The notes beneath the pieces are model-generated. The model had not been told where the DNA came from. It searched no databases and saw only the letters and a program-made list of their open reading frames with translations. Below are positions 14,715-22,410 of a stretch of 64,000 nucleotides of DNA, piece after piece (within the stretch, counting starts at the first letter, position 1; the number at the start of each line of letters is the position of its first letter). Source of the DNA: Caryophanales bacterium UBA784. Lineage in GTDB: Bacteria; Bacillota_I; Bacilli_A; RFN20; CAG-288. The stretch spans positions 124,001-188,000 of the forward strand of contig DBJE01000003.1 in assembly GCA_002297045.1 (NCBI GenBank). The letters run 5' to 3'. Both the position numbers and the translations under genes were made by a program.

Positions 14715-15072
14715 AAAGTTCTTTTTCCACTAGGGAAGAATATTTTGTCCGATGGCCTTTGGCCTTTTCCCTTTTTCTCTTGGAAAAGAGGGAAAAACCG
14801 ATTGAGTTTTAATATTGGATAGAATGATTGTTGCCAGGTTTTTAAGTATGCTTAAGGTCTACATGATTGCCTAGGCAACCTTTTTTAATTTCACTCCATT
14901 CCCGCTTTCCCGGTTAGGCGGAAAAGGGGAAACTGACCTCCTGGCATTTCCCTCCAATCGGTTTATTTAATAGGGAACAGGAATGAGAGGAAGAAACAAA
15001 AGAACTTTCTTGATTCCCCCATGTCCTGTTTCCTATCCTTCCGCCTCATCAAAAGAGGTGTTTTCTTTTCGG
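14715..15072 (+). ncRNA. Candidate structured RNA in a gene-free region
   Basis: The 406-nt gap between two convergent genes has no convincing ORF but has nested complementary segments: 14715-14725 with the AAAAGAACTTT near 15008-15018 (11 bp), 14795-14804 with 14955-14964 (10 bp), a TGCCAGG/CCTGGCA pair (7 bp) around 14832 and 14940, and AGGTC/GACCT inside it. An alternative hairpin, GTTGCC (14830-14835) with GGCAAC (14874-14879), is followed directly by a run of six T and looks like a terminator. A CGCCTC/GAGGTG hairpin with a TTTTCTTTT tail lies near 15043-15070. It could be an independent RNA, a 3' regulatory region of the aldolase mRNA, or a palindromic element. It does not match RNase P, tmRNA, SRP or 6S RNA motifs that I know. 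Strand is chosen from the T-rich hairpins and is uncertain. Confidence 0.35.
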
Positions 15073-15119
15073 AAAACCCTGTTAAGGCACATCAGGCTTT
15101 TTAACCGTCTTTTCCCTCT

Positions 15120-16640
15120 TTATTGGTAGTCGTCTTGGGATATCGTAGGGTTACTTCCTAAGGAAAGAAAATACTCCTTATACCTATCCCGGATGAAGAT
15201 AGGACTTCCGTCTTCTTTGATATTCTTATAGGAATTCTTGGATTTCCAGTAGTCTGAAGTGAAGACAAAGTCAATCGAGATGACATCATAGTTTTCGTCC
15301 TGTTTTACGCTTCCCCCTCCTTCGACTAAATAGCAGTAGTATTTTGTCGCATGGTTTCCTACGTCTGAGCCGATGCAATTCCGGATATCTTTACCGGATA
15401 CGTTTTCACTGACTAAGACGAGGTTATCAAAAGGAGAGAACTTAAACAGCTCTTTTTCACTGACCGGCCCTTTATAGATGTTGCTTCTAATGCCGGCAAG
15501 GTTATGGATGGCGAGAGCCTTTCTCCCGCTTTTTTCCTTGCTTATCCCTTCTTCTTTCCCATAGGCAAGCCTAGCGGAAGGGACAAAGGAATTCAGTTTT
15601 TTATAGCGATAGAAGGTATCCTTGAATGTTGCGAGTGTACTGGTCGGATGGTCTTTGTCTGCCTTTTCCAGAAGTTCCTCGATTCCTGTCTCAAGAAGAT
15701 CCTTGCTCAGGGTAAGGTACTCTTTGGGTTCTACATACTGCCTGTCTGTCACTTTCTTCTCTTTTAGGGAGAAGGTCCTCTTTCCGTATCCCTTGCTATT
15801 ACTTCCTGCCTGGATATAAGGAAGAGAATGGCCCCCTACTTTGTCGTTTTGGAACTGATGGCTGTGTCCACCGAAGATGCCGTTTAACTGAGAAGAGGCG
15901 AAGGTATTTCCGACAGAGAGAATGTACTCGCTCTTCCTATCGGCATGGGCGGAAAGAAGGACTAGGTCGCAGCCTTCTTCGTATAGGGTATTCCTTTCGC
16001 TTCGAATCAGGTTCCTGTCACTGGAAAAAGAGTAGCCTCCCCTTGCTCCGGCTTTGATCGAGCTAGTCAATGTCGGATCAATGGCTCCGATTATTCCGTA
16101 TTTGACTCCGCCTTTTTCCACAATCGTGCTTTTTTTGATGAAAGAGGGATTGTTTCCTTCGGAATCTAAGATGTTGACACCAAGGTAGGGATATGGTGAA
16201 ACTTTACTCAAGGCTTCTATTTCATCAACTCCCCAGTCAAATTCATGGTTTCCTATTGCCCTAGCCATGACGCCCCTTTTTCCTAATAAGGCATCGGTAA
16301 GGGATTTGTCCTCATAGGCAAGGTAGCCGCCCTGCCAGGAATCCCCGCTTGAAAGGATGATGGAAGTCTCAGAATCATAGTCCTTGTCATGTTTTATGGC
16401 ATAGCTAAGCCGGGAGATGCCAAGTTCCTTCTCGTTCCTATCCCGTTCTAAGGAACCATGGATATCATTGACGGAAAAGACGGTGACCGTATCCGGTTTC
16501 TTTTGGGAGGAAGAAGCCGTTTCTTGGTTGCTTCCTTCCGAAGGAAGAGAAGAAGGGCTTTGGCTGCCCATAGAGTTTTTTTCCGTTCCGCATCCGATAA
16601 GAAGAAAAAGAGAAAGAAGGGCAATAGTCAGTTGTTTCAT
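15120..16640 (-). CDS. Lipoprotein 5'-nucleotidase/metallophosphoesterase
   Basis: A 506-aa lipoprotein. A signal peptide with a lipobox (LIGC, Cys about 17) is followed by a Ser/Glu-rich linker. The metallophosphoesterase domain has NDIHGS, SGDSWQGG, GNHEFDWG and GGHSHQF, the ligands of the two metals. The C-terminal part matches the 5'-nucleotidase substrate-binding domain (LAIHNLAGIRSNIYKGPVS). It is thus a UshA-type surface phosphatase that strips phosphate from extracellular nucleotides. Its ATG overlaps the cysQ stop in an ATGA junction and lacks a Shine-Dalgarno site, so coupling is probable. It is the last gene of the nrnA-cysQ-nucleotidase operon. Confidence 0.9.
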   Translation of the reverse strand: MKQLTIALLSLFLLIGCGTEKNSMGSQSPSSLPSEGSNQETASSSQKKPDTVTVFSVNDIHGSLERDRNEKELGISRLSYAIKHDKDYDSETSIILSSGDSWQGGYLAYEDKSLTDALLGKRGVMARAIGNHEFDWGVDEIEALSKVSPYPYLGVNILDSEGNNPSFIKKSTIVEKGGVKYGIIGAIDPTLTSSIKAGARGGYSFSSDRNLIRSERNTLYEEGCDLVLLSAHADRKSEYILSVGNTFASSQLNGIFGGHSHQFQNDKVGGHSLPYIQAGSNSKGYGKRTFSLKEKKVTDRQYVEPKEYLTLSKDLLETGIEELLEKADKDHPTSTLATFKDTFYRYKKLNSFVPSARLAYGKEEGISKEKSGRKALAIHNLAGIRSNIYKGPVSEKELFKFSPFDNLVLVSENVSGKDIRNCIGSDVGNHATKYYCYLVEGGGSVKQDENYDVISIDFVFTSDYWKSKNSYKNIKEDGSPIFIRDRYKEYFLSLGSNPTISQDDYQ

Positions 16641-17425
16641 CGTTTCAGGTCCCTGTTTTCTTTTCTGTTGAACCTTTCATATCCGTCGTGGTTATAAACG
16701 TCCTTCCGGTTATAGGAGAACTCCTTTCCTTTTCCGTCAAGGAAAATCCCACCGGCTTCCTTGACAAGAAGGTCCCTTGCACAGACATCCCACTCCTTGG
16801 TGTGCTTAGTATACCGGATGGAAAAGTCCCCCTCCCCTTTGGCAAGGGCAATCCCTTTCAAGGACGCTCCCCTTGAAAGGGAGGAAGCGATTCTATCCTT
16901 ATTCTTTTCCCAGATTTCCTTTTCCGAGGGAAGAAGATGGGTCTTGGAGACGAGCCTGACTAATCCATTTATGCGCTTTGAGACGGCTAGGCGCCTTGTC
17001 TTCCCTTCCTCATCGACAAAAAAGGCACCCTTTCCCTTTGCTGCAAAGGCATAACCCGCCTTTGCCGGATATCCGATAAAAGAAAGAACAGGCTTTCCTT
17101 CTTCCACATAGGCAATGTTGAGGGAAAACGAGTCGTCCTTCCGCAGGAAATCTTCTGTTCCGTCAAGGGGATCGACGATAAAGACCCCTTTTCTATTAAG
17201 ACGGCTTAAGTCATCTTTGCTCTCCTCGGAAAGCCAGCCGACGGTGGAAAAGCGGGAAAGCATTTTTCTGATGATTCCGTTGGAGGCCAGATCGGCATCG
17301 GTGACGGGCGAAGAATCTTCCTTATAGGACACGGAAAATCCTTTGTCATAGATTTCCCTGATTTTCTTCCCGGCCTCTTTTCCGGCTAGAATCCTTGCCT
17401 TGAGGATTTCCTCTTCTTTAGCCAT
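16637..17425 (-). CDS. Inositol monophosphatase family, CysQ-like
   Basis: A 262-aa lithium-sensitive phosphatase of the IMPase/CysQ family. Metal ligands are in EESKDD and DPLDGTEDFL, and the family C-terminal motif EWDVCARDLLVKEAGG is present. Family members dephosphorylate 3'-phosphoadenosine 5'-phosphate (CysQ) or inositol phosphates. Its start overlaps the nrnA stop by 8 nt, with GAGGAAAT as ribosome binding site. NrnA-type enzymes can also remove pAp, so the neighbour pair supports a pAp or nucleotide-phosphatase function, but this is inference. The next gene, the nucleotidase, overlaps by ATGA. Confidence 0.85.
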   Translation of the reverse strand: MAKEEEILKARILAGKEAGKKIREIYDKGFSVSYKEDSSPVTDADLASNGIIRKMLSRFSTVGWLSEESKDDLSRLNRKGVFIVDPLDGTEDFLRKDDSFSLNIAYVEEGKPVLSFIGYPAKAGYAFAAKGKGAFFVDEEGKTRRLAVSKRINGLVRLVSKTHLLPSEKEIWEKNKDRIASSLSRGASLKGIALAKGEGDFSIRYTKHTKEWDVCARDLLVKEAGGIFLDGKGKEFSYNRKDVYNHDGYERFNRKENRDLKR

Positions 17426-18371
17426 GGATTTCCTCTAGTCCGTTTAAGGCATCAAGGACGGCCTTGACTTCCCCAAGGCTCTTCAAAGTGCATCCGGAAG
17501 CCGCAAGATGGCCTCCTCCGGAAAACCTGACTGCCGCAAGCTGGACATTAAAGAAGCCGTTGGAACGGAGTTCGACGCGGACAGAGGAATCCTCCTGCTC
17601 GGTGAAAAGGGCCCAGATAGGATGGTGGTCGAGTAAGGCGAGAAGATTGACTTTTCCGCTGGCCTCTTCCTGCGTCCTATTTAAGGCATGGTAGTCTTCT
17701 TTCTTTACGACACAGAAACTGACCTTGCCGTCGAAGTCAAAATGGGAATAGATGAAGGACCGATATCGGAGGTCACGGCTATTTTGCTGGTACCTATTGT
17801 TATAAAGGGCTTTATAATCCACACCATAGGAAACAAGCTTTGCAGCCATCTCAAAAGTGGAAGGCTTCGCATCGAACTGGAACCGTCCGGAATCGGTGAC
17901 TAGTCCCCTATAAAGGTAGGTGGCCGCCTTAACGGATGGGATCTTGCCGTAACGCTCTAGAAGGCACTTAGCGAGGACATAAGTCGCACTCGGTGCCTCA
18001 ATATCCCGAACGACCGGGAAAGAGAGAGAAGAAGAGGCGATGTGGTGATCGATGCAGACGATTTCCTTGGCAAGAAGGATTCTCTGGTCTTCCACCCGGG
18101 GAAGGTCGCTTAGGTCAATCCTGACGGCCAAAGACTTCTTTATTGTCTCATCGTCGACGACGTCACTTTCATCGACCGGCCCAAGATAAGAGGGATGCGT
18201 CCCTAGGGCATAGACCTTCTTGTCCGGAAAGAGGGACAGAAGGGAATACTTCCTTCCTAGGACGGAACCGACGCAGTCTCCGTCCGGATTCTTGTGTCCG
18301 AAGATGACGATGGAAGGGGCCTTTTCGATTTTTGAAAAAACGGAATTGATTTCCTGCTGTGAATAACCCAT
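17418..18371 (-). CDS. nrnA: NrnA-type DHH phosphoesterase (oligoribonuclease/pAp phosphatase)
   Basis: A 317-aa DHH/DHHA1 phosphoesterase. GHKNPDGDCVGS (motif I), IDLSDLPR (motif II), CIDHH (motif III), VTDSGRF (motif IV) and the C-terminal DHHA1 glycine motif FSGGGHLAASG are present. The NrnA group degrades nanoRNAs of two to five nucleotides to mononucleotides and hydrolyses pAp. The length is standard. ATG 18371 has a CAAGGAGA site. It is first in the nrnA-cysQ-nucleotidase operon, separated from rpoE by a terminator at 18405-18428. Confidence 0.9.
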   Translation of the reverse strand: MGYSQQEINSVFSKIEKAPSIVIFGHKNPDGDCVGSVLGRKYSLLSLFPDKKVYALGTHPSYLGPVDESDVVDDETIKKSLAVRIDLSDLPRVEDQRILLAKEIVCIDHHIASSSLSFPVVRDIEAPSATYVLAKCLLERYGKIPSVKAATYLYRGLVTDSGRFQFDAKPSTFEMAAKLVSYGVDYKALYNNRYQQNSRDLRYRSFIYSHFDFDGKVSFCVVKKEDYHALNRTQEEASGKVNLLALLDHHPIWALFTEQEDSSVRVELRSNGFFNVQLAAVRFSGGGHLAASGCTLKSLGEVKAVLDALNGLEEIHG

Positions 18372-18404
18372 GGCTGTTTTTCTCCTTGATATTTTTGCTG
18401 AAAA

Positions 18405-18428
18405 GAAAAAACCCTTTCGGGCTTTTTC
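18405..18428 (-). terminator. Terminator after rpoE
   Basis: A short AAGCCC-GAAA-GGGTTT type stem (with a G-U pair) and a T run on the minus strand. Confidence 0.65.
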
Positions 18429-18450
18429 ATCGGTTCATTTACTAGCCGTA

Positions 18451-18903
18451 CTAGTTGTTTTCGTCTTCGTCGTCGTTATGATAAGCCGGCCTCTTGGTGT
18501 CAGCATCCGAATCCTCGTCATCGTCGTCCTCGCTATCGGATGAACCCTCGCCATCATAGTCCTTCTCGTCCTTCTTCCCTACCTCTTCCTCTTCTTCTCC
18601 ATATTCATCATAGGAGTAGGCATCATTCCTATCGATGTGGGAATCGGCATATTTCTCATGTTCGCGGAGAGACCAGGTGTTGTTTTCCCGGATGACAAAC
18701 CGTCCGTCGAGAGTCAGTTCGGTGTAGAAATGGGAGGCACGCTCAATCAGCTCATTCCCATCCGTAATTCCACGTAAGGAACCGACTTTCTTTAATAGAT
18801 CAGAAAATGCGACAGGCTTAAAGTCCTTTCCTTCCTTGGCATAGATGTCCGTCCTGACATCATAGGCAAGGTCCACTAAAGACTTGTTTTCATTATTTTC
18901 CAT
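18451..18903 (-). CDS. rpoE: RNA polymerase delta subunit
   Basis: A 150-aa RpoE. The N-terminal HARE-HTH domain (about residues 1-80, SLVDLAYDVRTDIYAKEG, PVAFSDLL, WSLREHEKYAD) is followed by a long disordered tail of Asp and Glu, the usual two-part layout. Delta helps release core polymerase and sets sensitivity to initiating NTP levels in Bacillota. The start is ATG 18903, with AAAGGAG upstream; the longer frame to 18951 is rejected. A TATACT -10 lies at 18943-18948, giving an ordinary leader of about 30 nt. Monocistronic, ending at the terminator at 18405. Confidence 0.92.
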   Translation of the reverse strand: MENNENKSLVDLAYDVRTDIYAKEGKDFKPVAFSDLLKKVGSLRGITDGNELIERASHFYTELTLDGRFVIRENNTWSLREHEKYADSHIDRNDAYSYDEYGEEEEEVGKKDEKDYDGEGSSDSEDDDDEDSDADTKRPAYHNDDEDENN

Positions 18904-18985
18904 GAACGGATTTCTCCTTTTTGATATTTCCAAAGCAAATAGAGTATACACATTCTAACCTTATTTATAAAGGGAAGAATGAAAA

Positions 18986-20638
18986 TTAGGCTTCCTTCTT
19001 TTCTTCCGAATACCTGTGCTCAGGGGCAGAGACGGCAATAAGGCCAAGGGCGTTCTTCAGAACATCCTTGCATGCCTCGACAAGGCCGAGCCGTTCCTTG
19101 GTCAGGGTGACGTTCAAGTCGTCTAGGACACGGCATTTGGTGTAGAATTCATTGATTTGCTGGCTTAAGGAGTGGACGTAGTTCGCCATCCGGTAAGGAT
19201 CGTTGTCTTTTAAGGCGCCTTCGATTTCCTTTGGATAATCCTTCAGCTTGATTAACAGATTCTTTTCCGACTCGCTTACAAGCAGAGTGCTTTGATAGTC
19301 GAGAGGGAAGAACTTCTTGCCATTATCGAGGATTCCGCACAGACGGGCGTGGGTATACTGGGCATAATAGACCGGATTCTCGGATCCGAGCTTTTTGGCT
19401 AGGTCGATGTTGAAGTCGAGATGGGAATCCAAGGAGCGGGAGACGAAGAAATAACGGGCCGCATCCACCCCCACTTCTTCGATAAGTTCCTTCCTGGAAA
19501 TCGCATTGCCTGTCCGCTTGCTCCTTTTGAATTCCTGTCCGTCCTTGAACAGGCGGACCATCTGGACAAGAAGAACATTGAGATGGCTGGGATCATGTCC
19601 TAAATCCTTCTGGGAAGATTTCAGACGGGCGACATATCCGTAGTGGTCCGCACCGAAAAGATCGATGAGGATATCGAATCCACGGTTGAACTTATCGTTG
19701 TGGTAGGCAATGTCCGGAAGAAGATAGGTGTATGTTCCATCCGATTTGACAAGGACCCGGTCCTTGTCATCTCCGTCCTTTGTCGTGTTCAGCCATAATG
19801 CCCCGTCTTTCTCGTAGCAATAAGGCTTTAATTCCTCCAGAACCTTTTTGACGTCTCCGCGGTCGCGGATAGCCTTTTCGGAAGTGTAGACATCCTGGTC
19901 GACACGGAATTCATGAAGGTCTTTCTTGATGGCCTGAAGGAGTTTTTCTCCTCCGAATTTCTTAAAGTCTCCTAGATGGGAGAATGGATCCTTGACATAG
20001 CTATCCCCCACCTTCTCTTTGATTTCCTTGGCGATTGTGATGATTTCCTGTCCGTGGTATCCATCTTCCGGAACCGGATGGTCAATAGAAAAAAGCTGTA
20101 GATATCGTGCAAGGATGGATTCGGCAAGATGATCCCTTTGTACGCCGGCATCGTTGACATAATATTCGCGGGTGACATCATAGCCGCCCTTTTTGTATAA
20201 ACGGGCGAGGGAGTCTCCGATGGCGGCACCGCGTGCGTGGCCGAGGTGAAGGGTACCGGTAGGATTGGCGGAGACGTATTCGATGTCGACCTTCTTTCCC
20301 TTACCTATCGTCAGGTCACCGTAGTGTTCGGAATTCTTGACAATCCTAGAGATGACTAAGCCAAGTTCATCCTGGCAGAGGAAGAAGTTGAGGAAGCCCG
20401 GTTTGACCGCTTCCACATGGTCGACCCCTTCCCTTTTAAACTCCGAGGCAATCTTTTCGGCAAGGGAAAGAGGCGGCATTTTGAGCAGTTTCGCCTTACG
20501 GAAGGCAAGGTTCGTGGCATAGTCTCCATGGTCCCGCTTGTCGGATGGGGCAAGGACGATTTCCTCGTCCTTTACTTCCACACCATAACCTTTCCTCATT
20601 TCCTTCAGCCGGCTTTTGATTTTTTCCTGGATATCCAT
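18986..20638 (-). CDS. argS: Arginyl-tRNA synthetase
   Basis: A 550-aa class I synthetase charging tRNA-Arg. SANPTGTLHLGHARGAAIGD contains the HIGH signature (HLGH), the family's additional N-terminal domain precedes it, and a C-terminal anticodon-binding DALR domain (PVYYAQYTHARLCGIL) follows. The KMSKS site is the divergent KRSKRTGN form. The length is typical. Start ATG 20638 has a GGAGG-type site. It follows ispF by 11 nt and ychF before that, so ychF-ispF-argS form an operon. No T-box is seen, as expected for an internal gene. Confidence 0.96.
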   Translation of the reverse strand: MDIQEKIKSRLKEMRKGYGVEVKDEEIVLAPSDKRDHGDYATNLAFRKAKLLKMPPLSLAEKIASEFKREGVDHVEAVKPGFLNFFLCQDELGLVISRIVKNSEHYGDLTIGKGKKVDIEYVSANPTGTLHLGHARGAAIGDSLARLYKKGGYDVTREYYVNDAGVQRDHLAESILARYLQLFSIDHPVPEDGYHGQEIITIAKEIKEKVGDSYVKDPFSHLGDFKKFGGEKLLQAIKKDLHEFRVDQDVYTSEKAIRDRGDVKKVLEELKPYCYEKDGALWLNTTKDGDDKDRVLVKSDGTYTYLLPDIAYHNDKFNRGFDILIDLFGADHYGYVARLKSSQKDLGHDPSHLNVLLVQMVRLFKDGQEFKRSKRTGNAISRKELIEEVGVDAARYFFVSRSLDSHLDFNIDLAKKLGSENPVYYAQYTHARLCGILDNGKKFFPLDYQSTLLVSESEKNLLIKLKDYPKEIEGALKDNDPYRMANYVHSLSQQINEFYTKCRVLDDLNVTLTKERLGLVEACKDVLKNALGLIAVSAPEHRYSEEKKEA

Positions 20639-20649
20639 AGGAATCCTCC

Positions 20650-21120
20650 TTATTTTTCCCTTGCGACTGTCGCAAGGCAGCAGATGGCTTTTTCTTCTCC
20701 GACGCTTCCCCTTCCTTCAAAGGTGTTGGCCCTTATTCCGATATCGGACACGGAAAGGTTTAAAAGAAGGGCAAGGTTTTTCTTCCTCTCTTCCTTATAA
20801 GGAAGAAGCTTAGGCTTCTCAAGCAGGATGGTAACGGTGATGTTCGAAAGATGATAGCCTTCCTCCTTCCTCCTTTTTAGGCAGAAAGAGAGAATCTTAC
20901 TTGAATCCAACCCTTCCGTTTCTTTCTCCGTGTCAGGGAAATAGGTTCCAATGTCTTCTTTCCCCATTGCGGAGAGGATGGCATTAGACAAGGCATGAAG
21001 GAGACAGTCTCCGTCGGAATGGGCAATGACTTCTTTCCCACGGATTTTTACTCCGGCAAGAGGAAAGGAGTCCCCTTCTTTTAGCCGATGGATATCGAAT
21101 CCTAGCCCTGTCCGGAACAT
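20650..21120 (-). CDS. ispF: 2-C-methyl-D-erythritol 2,4-cyclodiphosphate synthase
   Basis: Fifth step of the MEP pathway, CDP-MEP to MEcPP with release of CMP. GLGFDIHRL (zinc ligands Asp and His), HSDGDCLLHALSNAILSA and DIGTYFPDT are family motifs, and the C-terminus reads NTFEGRGSVGEEKAICCLATV. The 156-aa length is normal. The ATG at 21120 follows the ychF stop after 3 nt without a Shine-Dalgarno site, so it likely depends on coupling to ychF. ispD is elsewhere (12728), so the two are split and not the IspDF fusion. Confidence 0.95.
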   Translation of the reverse strand: MFRTGLGFDIHRLKEGDSFPLAGVKIRGKEVIAHSDGDCLLHALSNAILSAMGKEDIGTYFPDTEKETEGLDSSKILSFCLKRRKEEGYHLSNITVTILLEKPKLLPYKEERKKNLALLLNLSVSDIGIRANTFEGRGSVGEEKAICCLATVAREK

Positions 21121-21123
21121 GTT

Positions 21124-22239
21124 CTATTTTTTCTTGGCGGCAGAAAGAATGTACAGGATGTCACCATCGTTGACAATGTAGTCCTTTCCGACCGTCCGCC
21201 TCTTCCCCGCTTCCTTGACGGCGAGCTCGCTTCCATAGTGAAGAAGGTCATCATAGCTATAGACTTCCGCTTTTAGGAAGAACTTCCTGAAATCGGTATG
21301 GATTACCCCTGCACACTGCTGGGCGTTCCTTCCTTCCTTGAAGGTCCAGGCACGGACTTCATCTTCCCCTCCGGTGAAGAAGGTACGTAAGCCGAGAATG
21401 TGATAGGCAGCCCTTGTAATCTTGTCTAGGCCGGTTAAGGAAGTCCCTAACCTAGAGAGGTATTCCTTACGGTCTTCCTCGGATTGCTGGCTTAACTCCT
21501 CTTCCAGAAGGGCAGAGACAGGGATGCATTCGGCACCCTCTTTTTTGGCAAAGTCTTCTAGGGCCTTGAAGTACTTGTTTCCGTCCGGATTGGCGTAACT
21601 ATCTTCGTCGACATTTCCGACATAGATGACCGGCTTCCTGGTAATCAGGTTGAATTCCTTGGCCTTGGCCTTTTCATCGATGGAGAGAGGAATATCCTTG
21701 GCCCTGACTTCCTTTTCCAGTCCGTCTTTAATTTTGTGCAGGGCAGAGACTTCCGTCAGGGAGTCCTTATCCTTTGTTGTCAATGCCTTGCGTTCCACCT
21801 TCTCCAGACGTTTGTTGACAACGTCAAGATCGGAGAGCCTAAGTTCAAGGTTGACTTCCCTTGCATCGGTCACCGGATCGACAGGCCGGCCATTATAGGA
21901 AATGATTTCACTGCTGTCGAAGCAGCGGATGACGTGGACGATGGCGTCCGTGTTCCGGATGTTTCCTAAGAACTGGTTTCCTAGTCCCTCCCCTTTGCTT
22001 GCCCCTTTGACAAGACCGGCGATGTCCGTAAACTCAAAAGAGGCCCGGACGGTCTTTTTCGGGTTGAAGATGCGAACTAGTTCCTTGATACGGGGATCGT
22101 TGACGTAAACGACTCCGACATTTGGCTCAATTGTCGCAAACGGATAGTTCTCGGCCAAGACATGGTTATTGGTGATGGCGTTGAACAAAGTGGATTTTCC
22201 GACATTCGGTAATCCGACAATACCTGCAGTTAAACTCAT
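21124..22239 (-). CDS. ychF: Redox-regulated ATPase YchF
   Basis: A 371-aa Obg-family P-loop protein of the YchF/OLA1 group, which hydrolyses ATP and associates with ribosomes. GLPNVGKSTLFNAIT (G1), DIAGLVKGASKGEGLGN (G3), the NVDED G4 variant that is typical of YchF, and the C-terminal TGS-like domain (FTGGEDEVRAWTFKEG, GKDYIVNDGDILYI) are present. ATG 22239 has a GGAAAG-type site 12 nt upstream; the frame to 22263 is rejected. First gene of ychF-ispF-argS. Confidence 0.95.
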   Translation of the reverse strand: MSLTAGIVGLPNVGKSTLFNAITNNHVLAENYPFATIEPNVGVVYVNDPRIKELVRIFNPKKTVRASFEFTDIAGLVKGASKGEGLGNQFLGNIRNTDAIVHVIRCFDSSEIISYNGRPVDPVTDAREVNLELRLSDLDVVNKRLEKVERKALTTKDKDSLTEVSALHKIKDGLEKEVRAKDIPLSIDEKAKAKEFNLITRKPVIYVGNVDEDSYANPDGNKYFKALEDFAKKEGAECIPVSALLEEELSQQSEEDRKEYLSRLGTSLTGLDKITRAAYHILGLRTFFTGGEDEVRAWTFKEGRNAQQCAGVIHTDFRKFFLKAEVYSYDDLLHYGSELAVKEAGKRRTVGKDYIVNDGDILYILSAAKKK

Positions 22240-22410
22240 AATCGTTGCTTCTTTCCTGCACAATAAAAAACGAGTGCCTTAACATTATAGGATACAGAAA
22301 AAAATAATCAAAGGGAGAGAAAGGATGTGTTTTCCCTGTTTTTGGGATTCCCTAGGCTTAGGGAAGCTTCTTCCTGTCGGAACAAAAAAGAGAAGGAGGC
22401 GAAGAAAGAA

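Noticed and set aside
14715..15018. Small transposable element with inverted ends
   Set aside because: The ends are inverted (11 bp), but no target duplication flanks them and no transposase is nearby.
14715..15072. Known RNA such as RNase P, tmRNA, SRP or 6S
   Set aside because: None of the conserved motifs I know for these RNAs could be found on either strand.
22348..22365. Terminator between the repeat lipoprotein and ychF
   Set aside because: A 7-bp hairpin (TTCCCTA / TAGGGAA) exists but no T run follows on either strand.
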